Shown here in pieces: positions 1-12,376 of a DNA stretch of 64,000 nt. The notes beneath the pieces were generated by a model. That model did not search any database. It was not told where the DNA came from and worked only from the letters and a program-made list of their open reading frames with translations. The position numbers and the translations under genes are program-made. How positions within the stretch are numbered: the stretch's first letter is position 1; every line of letters starts with the position of its first letter. Source of the stretch: Deinandra increscens subsp. villosa (Eukaryota > Streptophyta > Magnoliopsida > Asterales > Asteraceae); contig JBCNJP010000006.1 of assembly GCA_039602395.1 (NCBI GenBank), positions 49,405,787 to 49,469,786 on the forward strand, written 5' to 3'.

Positions 1-1715
1 CGGGACTATGACTCCAAGGACAGGTCCGATAGCGTTTGTAAGCCCCATTTGCATGTCTTCAAGAAAGTCTCGTCAATTACCTAAGAAATCATGAACATAA
101 AACGGGTCAACATAAAGTTGGTGAGGTTCACAGGTTTAGGACTCGATAGTTAAACAGTTGTAAACAGTTGTAAAACAGTTTCGGTATACTTAAATATTAT
201 CAGGGTTTATTGTTGTGGTTGTATGATCTCACCTGAACCTTGATTTCAAATACTAACGGTTTACCCGCCCGGCATCTCTTGCCCAGAGATGTTAAACAGT
301 GCAGAATAACTGACGTGTACCCCCAGACAATCCGGAGTCAGAACTGGAGCTACCAGTTAGGGTAGGGTTGTCAACCCAAATAGATCTATTCACTAGCTAT
401 CGTTTCGTACAGAACTAATTGAAATCAATTAATGATGGGATTTCGGTTGTACAAACGTTTATAACGATAATGTACCAAGTTGGGCAATCAGTAAGAGAAC
501 AAGTAGTCATACGGCTAACAAGTAAACCATAATATTAAGTAAAAAGCATTTAATCAGTTTTCATGATTTCTCCCCCAAGTATAAAACCGTTAAAAGGAAA
601 AGGGGCCGTGAAACTCACAGTTTTAGCAGATAATCAGAATTTAAGCAGCGAAGGACGGTAGCACGTAACGTCCTAAATAATTAAATAACATATGCATAAG
701 GTCTATGATCATTTGAGTAACATAAGTCACCCAAGTGACACCGGTCAAGTCTTGACAATTTAGGTCCGTTTGTATCATTGAAAACTCGTTAACTTGTATT
801 TATTTATTAAATACATTTATGGTTATTTATATTTATGTCCTATAAATATAAACAAATGATCATTTGCAATAATTCAACCAAGTCTGGAACATTGAGTAAA
901 AAGAAATAATAATGTTTATTATTATTTTCACAGGTTCGAATAATTATTTTAATTAAATAAATACTTATTCGATTTGTTAATCTTGCAAGTTATAATTATT
1001 TTAAATAATTACGATTAACAATTATTTGGTGAATAAAACAAGGTTTAAGTCTTTTGTAAATAATTATTTGTCAAAAATAATTATTAACGTTTGTTTTATT
1101 TATAAAACATAAATTTTTAAGGAAAACATTTAAGGTTTTAAACGTTTACTCATTTTCAAAGGTAAGTTAATATTTCAAGTTCATGAAATATTCTAATAGA
1201 AAACGTTGATAAGAACATTTATGACGACGCTTGGATTTATAACAGTTGGTTTATAAAACTTGACTTTTATTTAAAATCTCCAACGAACGTTGGTTCATTT
1301 TTGTATACTTTGTTTTTATCAAAGTAACATTAAAAGTCCTTGTAGGTATTTTTAAACCAATGATTTGTCTTGGTTTATTTTTATAAAAATCCTTTATGAA
1401 AACATTTATTTTCATATGTAATCTTTTTATAAAAATGTCCTTTTCTAGCAAGTTTCAAGAAAGGTTAAAACTTGTAATAAATCCAAGTATTTATGTCAAA
1501 TTAATCATTTGACATAAATTTCATTCTTATCAAATCTAGCATTTATTTTTATTCTTTTTGTCCAATCATTTAATCATTTGAAACACATTAAATATGTCAC
1601 TTGACTTATTTTAAGAAGTATATTCTTTTTGTTTTAGTCATAGGTTACATATGTAACTTTTTATTTAGTTTACTTGATTCTTGTAAGTCCATTTAATCAT
1701 GTTTATCATTTTTAT
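1..1715. other. AT-rich non-coding DNA, unresolved
   Basis: No coding region longer than a chance ORF is visible on either strand. The first ~350 bases are mixed in composition and the rest is strongly AT-rich. It could be the LTR or untranslated part of an old LTR retrotransposon, but I found no matching second LTR, primer-binding site or inverted ends in the window. It is left unclassified. Confidence 0.5.
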
Positions 1716-2215
1716 NNNNNNNNNNNNNNNNNNNNNNNNNNNNNNNNNNNNNNNNNNNNNNNNNNNNNNNNNNNNNNNNNNNNNNNNNNNNNNNNNNNNN
1801 NNNNNNNNNNNNNNNNNNNNNNNNNNNNNNNNNNNNNNNNNNNNNNNNNNNNNNNNNNNNNNNNNNNNNNNNNNNNNNNNNNNNNNNNNNNNNNNNNNNN
1901 NNNNNNNNNNNNNNNNNNNNNNNNNNNNNNNNNNNNNNNNNNNNNNNNNNNNNNNNNNNNNNNNNNNNNNNNNNNNNNNNNNNNNNNNNNNNNNNNNNNN
2001 NNNNNNNNNNNNNNNNNNNNNNNNNNNNNNNNNNNNNNNNNNNNNNNNNNNNNNNNNNNNNNNNNNNNNNNNNNNNNNNNNNNNNNNNNNNNNNNNNNNN
2101 NNNNNNNNNNNNNNNNNNNNNNNNNNNNNNNNNNNNNNNNNNNNNNNNNNNNNNNNNNNNNNNNNNNNNNNNNNNNNNNNNNNNNNNNNNNNNNNNNNNN
2201 NNNNNNNNNNNNNNN
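1716..2215. other. Assembly gap (500 N)
   Basis: Exactly 500 consecutive N. The round number suggests a scaffold spacer of unknown true length rather than a measured gap. The decayed LINE sequence at 2216 probably continued into it. Confidence 0.98.
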
Positions 2216-3272
2216 CGGCGTCGCTGGAACGGCCACCATATTGATCTGGGCATCGACAGAGGGGGTGACCAATCTTTGAAAGTCTCATTGACTAAGCACC
2301 GGAATTTTTTATCGTCCCATTTCACTGTGACGTGCCCACTGATCTTATCACAATTAGAGACCAGGACACCGACACAGTTCCAAGCTAAATTGATATCCAG
2401 GGCATCCGTGTCCGAAGGTTGGATAAGAGTTCCAAATGCTTCCCCAATAGAATTGAAAACCGACTTATCCCATATTTAAGGCGGGATACCGACAATCCTT
2501 AGCTATGCAAAACGCTCCATAGCAAAAGATTGACCCTCCTAACATTCAAGTTTTGAGAACCAATCCTTCCATAAATTTTTACTCCTTAAGAAATTCCTCG
2601 CCCTCGCACCATTAGGGAAGGTCAAGAGAACTTGGAGACCCCCAACATGCCTGATCCTCCCGTCCGAAAAACCCCCCTCCTTCAAGCAGTCAAGGATACT
2701 ATACAACTTCCTTAACCCTAAGGTCCTGCCAAATAGCGACGTTGAGTACCATTACTCCATGGGTGGGAGACGTTTATCACCAAGAGAGATAACAATCTCT
2801 TTAGAGCCCACCACCCTATTGCCCGACAAAACATCAGCAAATGAAGCTCCGGGCCGACAAGTCGCACCCCCGCAGTCGAAGCTTGAACCTTCGCAGCCAA
2901 CACCTGAGAGTCCTCAACCGCGACCGGTTTGCCATCCCTTTCCCTGAGAATTGGTTTCCCATTTCTGTCATATCTTTCAAGGTTAATGACCAACTTCTTA
3001 CCACCAATCCTTATAGCATCCAACATCTTCTCAAGAGCAACCTTATCTCTAACCCCTTTGAACTTGACAAAACCGAAACAACAACCATCCATGTTCCTCT
3101 TCCCAGAGATAAAGACGTCGACCACCTCTCCGAAGCTCCTGCACTCTTTCTCTAGTGACCATGGATTGCATCCCTCTGGAAGATTAGTAACATAATACGA
3201 CATTACATTGCCAGAGAGAGAAATCGCGTCGCACAACCGAGGACGTGACTCTTCTTCTGCTCCTCCTCCCAT
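2216..3272 (-). pseudogene. Decayed LINE (non-LTR retrotransposon) ORF1, RRM type
   Basis: Reading leftwards from an ATG at 3272, the first ~130 codons form an RNA-recognition-motif fold. The segments YYVTNLPEG and CCFGFVKFKG (RNP1-like) are visible, followed by a basic stretch. After a frame change near 2850 the homology continues to about 2216 with stops and shifts. The motifs IWDKSVFNSIGEAFGTL and VTVKWDDKKFRCLV match the DUF4283-like second half of plant LINE ORF1 proteins. Such proteins bind element RNA. The RT-bearing ORF2 would lie further left, in or beyond the N gap. Family assignment rests on motif recognition; several stops show the copy is dead. Confidence 0.7.
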
Positions 3273-3515
3273 GCACCATTTGCCATTCCTCTATCTCCTC
3301 TCTCTCCATCACAGTTTTAATAATTAAATCAAGTACATAACAACTTATAAAACTTGTAAAGCAGTATCAATGTCAAATGATAATGAATCTTTAAGCAGAA
3401 ACCGAACCCCGATACATAAAATAGCATTCAATTTTTAGCTTCATAGGGATCATATGAAACAGAGCAAATTCAACCGCTTGAGCTTCTGTTACAACTAACT
3501 GCACTCTCTTAGGTG
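3273..3515 (-). other. Flank with a short RNase H-like reading frame interrupted by copia A
   Basis: This segment ends at the target-site duplication of copia A. On the minus strand a frame of about 44 codons (roughly 3385-3515) includes TEAQAVEFALFHMIPMK, which resembles the AEAxAxxxAL segment of plant RVT_3-type RNase H domains. The frame stays open across the pre-insertion junction into 26347-26390. It is short, so it is only a possible remnant of a host or LINE RNase H domain. Confidence 0.25.
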
Positions 3516-3520
3516 AATTC

Positions 3521-3564
3521 TGTATGCCACGGTACTGGAAAATAACTGCGAATTTATAAACAAA

Positions 3565-3635
<71 letters not shown>

Positions 3636-4499
3636 AATTTTTATTGAATCAGAACAATATTACTACACTACATAAAGGGTAGAAGCAGAATAATGAAATA
3701 AATACGAAAAAACAGAAAATTACTAATAGAAGACGAAGCCAGAGTTCGTGTTGAACACGATTTCCTTAAAACAAATTTCGGTCTATTTCCCAGGATACTG
3801 TAGCCAAAGCAACGTATTACCGGATTTTTTACTTGCCTGAGATCGCAAAGAGAGTCGAGGTCGAGAAGATGAGAATGTTTTTTTATGTGTCTTTTATGTC
3901 TGCTATGGTCGGGTTTAAATAGCCACGAGATTGTGTGCTGTCCAAGATAGCAATCAGTATTAAACGCGCATATCAGTTCCTAAAATAACTGATTGCGTAT
4001 TAACTAGGATGGAGTGTTCTCCAAGATCAAATCGTTTCCAAATATAGCTAGAGGGAGGAGCAAAAACCCGGTCTCCGCCCCGAGCGTTTTCGAGTCGCAT
4101 TCGTGTCCATAGAATGCGCGAGCGCGCCCAGAATTTTTATACGAGTTTCTCAATTTCTGCACCCCCCCCCCCCACCCCCTGCGTAGATGTTGGAGTATAA
4201 AGTAACACTACAAGTTGATAACCATCCAAGTTCCTTAACTTATAAAACACATTTCATTTTGATCCACTTCCAATGTGGGACAAGTGTTTCTAGTTCTAAT
4301 AATATAGTTTATAAACCACACTTTGAGCATCAATATCTCATTCACCTCTTAATCACTTTGGACGTTTAATATCTCGTTGGAAAGCCCTTGTCCTGGGCTA
4401 TTCAACCATATCAAATAACCCATCTAATTATTATATCTACATATAGATAATTATGTCCAAATTTAGGAAAAATTACATATTTCCTATATCTTTCCAACA
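3521..4499 (-). repeat. 3' LTR of copia A
   Basis: Homologous to 25683-26346; it starts TG and ends CA on the plus strand. It is about 300 bp longer than its partner because of an expanded AAT microsatellite and roughly 240 bp (about 4100-4340) absent from the other LTR. It also holds a C-homopolymer near 4160. Confidence 0.85.
3564..3634. repeat. (AAT)n microsatellite
   Basis: About 23 uninterrupted AAT units inside the 3' LTR of copia A. The equivalent site in the 5' LTR (~25728) has only about four units, so the expansion arose after insertion. Confidence 0.95.
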
Positions 4500-5048
4500 A
4501 TCCCCCACATGAATGGAGATCGATGGAGCAATGTACTCGATCATTCTGAAATCTCAACAGTTGAGTCTTGCGTAGGATAGGTAGGTGTCCCCTTTGAACT
4601 TTTCCTTGTAAAATGTACTTAGCCTCCTGGCTGTCAGTAGATGGCGATGTCTTTGAACTGAGCCGCCGTTTGTGTAGGCGACAATACATTTTACACAAGA
4701 CTCTTCTTGACAGCATCAACTCCTCATAGTCGTGTCCTTTATGGTCCTGAACACTTTCCTGGTTCTGCGAGAGTCTTAAGAAATTAGCCCCCCATATTTC
4801 TCTTCGAAGCGACCCCACTTCTCTCTAACATAGGTGATTCCTCGAATCATTAAAAGTTGGAAGCTTATCCTCACTATCACTGTTTAATAAAGGAACGGGT
4901 TTGGAAGTTTGGAAACTTCCTTTTAGGTTTGGGTGTAGTCATATCATGACTTCCCCCACAATGACCTCCTCAATTCATACAAGTAGGTTGTCCTATTGAA
5001 CCTAGGTCTTGGGATCTCCAGTCACATAGGTTAGGTTTCCTTCGTATG
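4500..5048 (-). other. 3' untranslated region of copia A
   Basis: This lies between the end of the RNase H reading and the 3' LTR. The minus-strand ORF across 4411-4818 shows no domain and is treated as chance. Only the purine tract next to the LTR is recognisable. Confidence 0.6.
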
Positions 5049-8000
5049 AATTATACATTCACGGGCTTCAATCCCATTCCTCTTGATGACTTATATAGTG
5101 CCTCTCTGCTTAAGCCTTTAGTGAGCGGATCCGCTATATTATCAGATGACCTTACATAGTCAATTGTGATAATCCCCGTTGAGAGCAGTTGTCGTATAGT
5201 GTTATGCCTACGTCGATGTGTCGAGACTTCCCATTATATATTGCGTTATGAGCGCTACCAATTGCATATTGGCTATCACAATGTATAATAATGACCGTTA
5301 CCGGCTTGGGCCACCTGGGTATGTCCTTGGTAAATTGACGTGACCACTCAGCTTCTTCTCTACCTTTGTCCAAAGCAATAAACTCAGATAAAATTCATCA
5401 TTGATCTGGCTATAACCGTTTGCTTGGACGATTTCCAAGACACAGTCGCACCTCCTAGTGTAAACACGTATCCACTAGTTGCTCTTGAATCCTTTATATC
5501 GGATATCTAGTTCGCATCGGTGTATCCTTCAATTATTGCTGGGTATCTTGAGTAATGTAGTTCGTATTCACGAGTGTACCTTAAATATCTTAGTAATCTT
5601 GTTATACTTTTCCAATGTTCAGTACTTCGATTACTAGTATATCTACTTAACTTGCTTACATCATATGCTATATCAGGTCTTGTACAACTCATCAGATATA
5701 TTAGAATACCAATGATTCTTGAGTACTCCGATTGCGAAACTCATGTCAATAGGAGTTCTGGCTATACTTGGGTCACCCGGGTTAAACTTCTCAAGAATCT
5801 TATCCACATAATGAGTTTGGTGAAGTATGAGACCCTCTTTGGCCCTGGTGATCTTTATCCCAAGAATCACATCCGCCAAACCCATGTCTTTCATGTCGAA
5901 CCTTGCTTTCAACATATCCTTCTTGGATGTGATCATCTTATAATTACTACCTATAATGAGCATATCATCAACGTAGAGACATAAGATGACATATCCATTT
6001 GGTGTCTCTTTCATGTAGACACACTTGTCGCATTCATTGATCCTGAATCCCTTTTCTCTCATGACAGAATCAAACTTTTGATGCCATTGTTTAGGGGCTT
6101 GCTTTAATCCATATAATGACTTCACAAGTTGTACACTTTCTTTTCTTACCCTTTCGCCACAAAACCCTCGGGTTGTTCCATGTAAATTTCCTCTTCTAAA
6201 TCTCCGTTTAGAAAGGCGGTCTTTACATCCATTTGGTGAACCTCCAAATTTCGATGGCGGCTATTGCAAGTACCATTCTTATAGACGTTATTCGGGTCAC
6301 TGGTGAGTAAGTGTCAAAATAGTCCAGACCCTCCTTTTGTCTGTAGCCCTTAATCACCAATCTTCTCATGAACTTTTCAATGGTGCCATCCGCTTTCATC
6401 TTTTTCTTAAAGATCCATTTGTAACCTAGTGGTTTGCATCCCGGAGGAAGATCCACTAGTTCCCACGTATGGTTTTGTAAAATAGAATCTATTTCACTTT
6501 TAATGGCTTCCTTCCATTGAGGTCCTTCGGAAGAAGTAATTGCTTCTCTATATGTGTTTAGTTCACTATCCACAATATAAGAATCAAAATCGGGACCAAA
6601 CGATTTTTCAACCCTAGCTCTCTTACTTCTTCTTGGTTCAATCTCTTCTTGTTCAGATTGTTCTTGTCTATCTTGACTTTCTGGTTCATCATCATGACCA
6701 GCCTCCTTAGGAAGATCAGTCTCGCTAGGTAGACCATTGGGAGCTAGACAAGGAAACACATCCTCGAAGAACGAGGCATTACGAGATTCCATGAATGTAC
6801 CTTTGTGTATATATATAATTTTAGACTCGTGTACCACAAATCAATAGGCGCTACTATGATGTACATATCCAATGAATATGCAATCTACCTTTTTTTTTGG
6901 GTCCTATCTTTACCACTTTAGGTGGTGGAACAACCACCTTGGCCAAACACCCCCACACTTTGAGGCGTTTGTAAGAAGGTTTCATGCCCCTAAATGATTC
7001 ATAAGGGGTTTCGTCCTTCTTTTTCTGAGGTATCCTATTCAAAAGGTAGTTATCCTAGAGTATGGCATCCACCCACATGTCCTGGCTCAACCTATAGCTT
7101 AGCAACATGGCATTCATCATTTCCTTCAAGGTTCGGTTCTTTCTTTCGGCAATACCGTTTTATTGAGGTGAGTAGGCAGCGGTGAATTCATGTCTAATTC
7201 CATGTTGCTCACAAAGGTTAGAAAATGGTGATACATATTCGCCTCCTCTATCGCTCCTCAAGACCTTGATTTTCTTGTTAAGTTAGTTCTCAACTTCTTT
7301 TTATATAGTACAAATTTCTCAATTGTTTCGTCTTTACTTTTTAGTAAGTACACATAGAAGAATTTTGTATTGGCGTCGATGAACGTGATGATATATTTAT
7401 TTCCACCTTTCGTTGTAATTGATTTTAAATCGCAAATATCCGTGTGAATCATATCAAGGGGTTTGGTGTTATGTTCAACCGAATGGAACGACGTTCTAGT
7501 AAGTTTGGATTCGACACAAGTTTTATATTAATATTTAGAGTTAATATGAAATGTTGGTATACTTTTTAGTTTAATTAAGCGTCTAATGGAATCAAAATTG
7601 ACATGGTCGAGCCGACCATGCCACATACACGAAATAGACTCAACGATATAAGTAGAAGTAGAAGTCTTATTCATCACATTGTCGTCACCCATTACAGACA
7701 CTTTAAACATACCATTTAGGGCATAGCCCTTACCAACATAAACACCATTCTTGGTCAACACGACCTTGTCAGACTCAGACACTAATTTGAAACCAAATTT
7801 GTTCAACAACCAACCTGACACGAGATTTTACGAATCTCTGGCACATACAGAACATTGTTCAAGGTTATGTCATTCCCAGAAGTCATCTTAAGAATCACCT
7901 TACCTTCCCCTTTGATATCAGCACTGGCCACATTTTCCATATGGATCTTTTGACCCGCATCAACTTCATTCAGAGTGGTCAAGTATTTCCTATCAGAACA

Positions 8001-8736
8001 CACGTGGCGGGTAGCCCCAGTATCAATCCACCAACCTTTGGGTTCATCCCCCACAAGGTTCACCTCCGATAGCATGGAGATAACATCAGTCACCATCGCA
8101 ACAAAGTCCATCATACCAACCTTCTCAACCATGTTTGTTTCTTGACGAGGATTAGGACACTTTGGCATCTTGCATTGAGCCGACCTATGACTTGGCTGGT
8201 CACAATTGTAACACGTCCCTTGGAATTTGGTAATTCCACCTTTAGGACCAAGATTCATTCCCGGTTTTCCACCTTTCTTGTTACCCACATAGGCTTTCCA
8301 TTTCCCTTTTTTTATCATAGTGACCCTTACCCTTAAACTTGCCTTTAGAAGACTGACCAACTTCAACCATGTTTGCTTTAGCTGATTCAGGGTTAAAGTT
8401 GTTCCTATGGTTTGTCTTGTTGTCCTCTTCGATATGAAGACGGACAATAAGATCTTCGATAGTCATCTCCTTTCGCTTGTGCTTTAAATAGTTCTTGAAC
8501 TCTATCCAACCTGGGGGCAACTTTTCAATCATCGCATTAGCCTGAAAAGTCTCACTAAGAACCATTCCCTCGACATGAATATCGTGCAACATCACTTGGA
8601 GTTCTTGGATTTGTTCAATGATAGTCTTAGAGTCTACCATCTAGAAATCCAAGAACCTAGCAACCACGAACTTCTTAGTACCCGCATCCTCAGTTTTGTA
8701 CTTCCGCTCCAATGACTCCCAAAGTTCTTTGGCAGT
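5049..8736 (-). pseudogene. Copia A gag (3' part) and pol, degenerate
   Basis: Read leftwards from 8736. Gag continues from the part at 25150-25475 (LWESLERKYKTEDAGTKK), then a CCHC knuckle (CYNCDQPSHRSAQC, ~8210). Protease carries WWIDTGATRHVCSD (~8000). Integrase has HTDICD (~7450), RSDRGGEY (~7250) and NGIAERKNRT with an adjacent stop (~7160). RT is split: KWIFKKKMKADG (~6400), KSLYGLKQAPKQWH (~6110), CLYVDDMLIIG (~5965). RNase H shows HCDSQ and NGKSRHI (5200-5280), and the frame ends near 5049. At least five frame changes or stops separate these blocks, so no polyprotein can be made. All domains are present in copia order. Confidence 0.85.
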
Positions 8737-10455
8737 TGATGTGTTCGGAACGTACCTAAAAATAACTATTAAACATAGACCTAACCTAGGCCTAGACACA
8801 CCTAAATTTTACCGAAACCACCTAAACTAGACCGAACCCTAAGGCAATTGTACCTGTCAGATTATAGTAAAGCTAAGGCAAGACCGGGAATATCGAACCC
8901 TAGAGACACTATATAGACAAAATTAACCTAGGACCTAAGAAATGGAAATACTAAGAATTGAATTTGGGTTTTTGATTTGATGACTTAAATTAACTAACTT
9001 AACTAACAAATAACTAACCGACGAACGCATGAAACTTTAGAGAAATTCAGATGCGAAAGAGACACCACCTAAACCTAGACTCTTATTCAACACTCACAAC
9101 TCAACTCGGTTCTAGCAATCCTGATGGTGGTTAGTTCACCTTTTAAGTCCTTCCTAACAGATAATCCTACGCTCGGACAAGAGTTCACCTTATGGGTACT
9201 TCCTACTTCAACTACACTTAACCACCTCTGAACCTAATCTCAGGTACCTTAAGCTAGCAGGAGCTGCCACTAACCAATTGTAAATGATTTGGAATAACAA
9301 GCCAGAAAACTAACCTAGGGAATTTCCTTTTGGGACAATTCGATCCTAAGAAATTAACCAACCCGACTACCCAATAGCTGTCACACTTTTAAGTCTATTT
9401 AGCAAGCAGCACACGAGATTCAAATAACTAATTATCAACTAACCCTATGACTACAATTAAGCAATCACATTAAATTGCAAGCATAACCTACAAGTTAACT
9501 ACTTTACCCAAACCGAAAGACATCCACGAGCAAAGCAAGGATAAATCGATAGCTAGAAATCTACATCAAGTACACATATGCATCACCACAGAAAATTAAT
9601 GGAATGGAAAAGATCATCATACATCAATCAAATAGCTAGAACCAAATTAAAGTCATAAACATTAAACAATTGTCATAATGGTTTAGGTGGTGGCGAATTA
9701 CTTAGCCAACCACCATGATAATTGATAAGGTCACAAACATAGAAAAGTTCCAGAATTTGTAAACAAATCATGGTCTTGATCAAGCAATTACAAGAATTCA
9801 AAAGTAGGAAGAACCTGGTGAATGGTTTGATGATGATATTGGATTCCCGATTAATCTCCCCATGATTCCAGCCCTTTCCTCCTCTGAAAATCGCCTTTAG
9901 TCGCTCTGGAATTCGTCTGCCAGTTGAGAGATGTCGAATTGAAACCCTAAAGACGATTATATATCAATCAGGCTAAGTTTCCGGAAAACCACCCTCCAAG
10001 CGTATCGCTTGGAGGTCTCCAAGTTGTAGGCGATACGCCTATGGCTCACAAGCGACAAAATAGTCGGTCAAACCGACTTAAACTTCTCGTTGACCTTCCT
10101 GGTCCACGCGGCGATACGCCTATGGCTCACAAGCGACAAAATAGTCGGTCAAACCGACTTAAACTTCCCGTTGACCTTCCTGGTCCACGCGTATCGCGCG
10201 GAAGTTGTCAAGTCCCAGTCGATACGCCTGGGACGGCTTGTTCAGCACTACTTCTTCTTTTCTTCTACTTCTTTCAACTTTCTCTCGTGGCCTCGGGACT
10301 TTATTAGAAACCTACAAAAACACAATAAACACATAAATAAAGACTCAAGGATCCAACTTAAACAAAAACAACTAAAACTAAAGACAAACCGACTCAATTT
10401 GACTCAAGTATATATATAAATGACTCGGAAAATAAGATGTGTTTGCAACACATCA
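8737..10455 (-). repeat. 3' LTR of element B
   Basis: 1719 bp, matching 23519-25149 (1631 bp) throughout. The difference is largely an 81-bp tandem duplication (units starting at 10030 and 10111). The distal part carries several CG-TAT-CG hairpins. ORFs here, such as 10041-10307, are products of the duplication and are not genes. Confidence 0.93.
9993..10234. repeat. Hairpin cluster, CG-TAT/ATA-CG core, in the 3' LTR of B
   Basis: Five short inverted repeats share a three-base TAT/ATA loop closed by CG pairs, with different outer stems. 9993-10015 has perfect 10-bp arms (CCTCCAAGCG / CGCTTGGAGG). 10027-10041 has arms TAGGCG/CGCCTA. 10110-10120 has GGCG/CGCC. 10184-10202 has 8-bp arms with one mismatch. 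10212-10234 has 10-bp arms with one mismatch. The same motif family recurs in the other LTR and in the internal 3' region. Confidence 0.85.
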
Positions 10456-11960
10456 AACATCCCCACACTGACTCTTTTTTCGTCCTCGAAAAATACTGCA
10501 ATGGAATCATAACCAGGACTTTGATTTCTTACAACTCACATTTTCCAATTTTATAATTTACATAGCTTACTTACATCCCGGTAGCAATTATCTATATTTC
10601 GATCCGATTAAACCCAACCACCAACCTTTATAGCCCCCAAAATTGTCAATCTTATTCTTTTACCTAATCCATCAACCCAATGGATCCCACACTCAAATAT
10701 CACAACTTTGCCTAATTCCATCTCAAGATTCAAGGCACAGGTTTAAACCGTTTAGGTTCTCCTACCCTAATATTTAAGTATATACTTGTCTCTAAAATGG
10801 TGGAATGATGGATGAATGGTCTGCTATTTTTGAGCTTTATATTTATTTTTTTTCAACGAGCTTCACCTAGAGGAGCATCCACTGAGAGTGAACCCGATGG
10901 GTAGCACATAGGGTATTTAGCTCAGCTCAAGCAGTAATATAGATGGAATATGGATTTTTTTTCTTTTTCATGGAATATTTCCATTTCTTAGGTCCTAGGT
11001 TAAATTTGTCTATAGAGTGTCTCTAGGGTTCGATATTCCCTGTCTTGCCTTAGCTTTACAATAATCCGACAGGTACACTTCCCTTAGGGTTCGGTCTAGT
11101 TTAGGTAGTTTCACCCAAGTCGGATTTATTTTCATAAAAAGACAGAGGCGTGCTTATTGCTTTAGAGACAAGTCTATCTTTAAATATTAAGGTACCTATC
11201 TTCTATTTTTGACAGTTTCAGGATCATCGTTTCAATCTAAGGCGGGAACCCACTAAGTATCCTGATTTTATATTTTAAGTTCCAATTTTCAGACATAATT
11301 AGGATATTAAAGCTTTTTATGTCAGCTGGGCTTACCAATACATCACTAACCGATAATGTTTTCAGTTTTTAATTATTTATTTTTACCATTTAAGTGCAAT
11401 ATTAGAAAACCAAGTACTGATTGTACTATCATTTCCCATTTATTTGCAGCCAAATTCTTAGACATTTTTGAACAATTTTTCAATTTTTTTTAATACACGC
11501 TAAAATTAAACAGACTCAAGATGCAAGTCTCCCATCCCCACACTTAAACGACACATTGTTCTCAATGTGGAATGAGAATAATATAAAATAGAAATAAAAA
11601 TAACACACACGAACGATAAAAATAAAATTCAACGGAAAATAAAAATAAAAAGAAAAATTGGAGCAAACTCCCCTGATTTCAGATTGTGATGAGTGATAGA
11701 CGAGCTTGTACCCAGGTCCTCCATTGAATTCCATAGGCATCCAAGTGTGAATATCATCGAACCTGCAAGAAAAAACAAAACACACACGACTCGACTCGAC
11801 CAAAACATTAGTAACAAATACGAAAAAGAAAATCACAAAAAATATAAACTAAGGACAAAATAAAATAAATTTAAAAATTAAATTGAAATGGTGTTTACCT
11901 GAAAAACGAGAACTCACAAACCAGAAACCAAATATATAGGAAAACTTCCCTGGTTACCGA
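10456..11960 (-). other. 3' internal region of element B, no polymerase
   Basis: No RT, RNase H or integrase motif is seen in any frame. Within it, minus-strand 11516-11767 could be a small exon: a polypyrimidine tract and TTGCAG precede GTTCGATG, followed by about 35 open codons including HTWMPMEFNGGPGYKLVYHS. Whether it is spliced or translated is unknown. The rest is AT-rich and featureless. Confidence 0.4.
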
Positions 11961-12088
11961 CCCTTCGCGTATCGCGAGGGGTACCTGCTCACATCTCGCA
12001 TACCGCGAGAAACACACAAATCCTGCGGGTCAATACCCTACAGGCGTATCGCCTACCAACCTTTACCTTCCAGACGATACGCCTGGAA
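11961..12088. repeat. Hairpin cluster, CG-TAT/ATA-CG core, in the 3' internal region of B
   Basis: Four more members of the LTR hairpin family: 11961-11981 (CCCTTCGCG / CGCGAGGGG, one mismatch), about 11994-12010 (TCTCGC / GCGAGA around ATACC), 12042-12054 (AGGCG / CGCCT) and 12068-12088 (TTCCAGACG / CGCCTGGAA, one mismatch). Stems differ between members while pairing is kept. Confidence 0.8.
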
Positions 12089-12376
12089 CCAGATTTCCAG
12101 AGACTTTTCTGACTTTTGCCTTGAAAATTTTCTATCTCCTTTGCTCTCCACTCCAGGTCCTTTGGTTGAATTTTCTCAGTAAACTTGCACTCAAGACATG
12201 CCAATCTCACCCGGAACTTGGACTCTTCCAACACAATTTTATCATCTTGAATCGCCCAAATTTCCTGCAAACACCGAAAAACACAAAACCGAAAAGATGC
12301 AAAATGCACGAAAACCAAAAATTGCAGAAAATTAAAAACCACAATTACAAACTATACAACCCGGGCACTTACTCAA

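Noticed and set aside
1665..2325. Several long ORFs spanning the N gap
   Set aside because: They consist mostly of unknown residues from the N run and have no meaning.
4411..4818. 135-codon minus-strand ORF
   Set aside because: Overlaps the LTR and 3' untranslated region of copia A, with no recognisable motif.
10041..10419. ORF with a repeated MAHKRQNS segment
   Set aside because: The repeat is the 81-bp LTR duplication; the reading has no domain and lies in an LTR.
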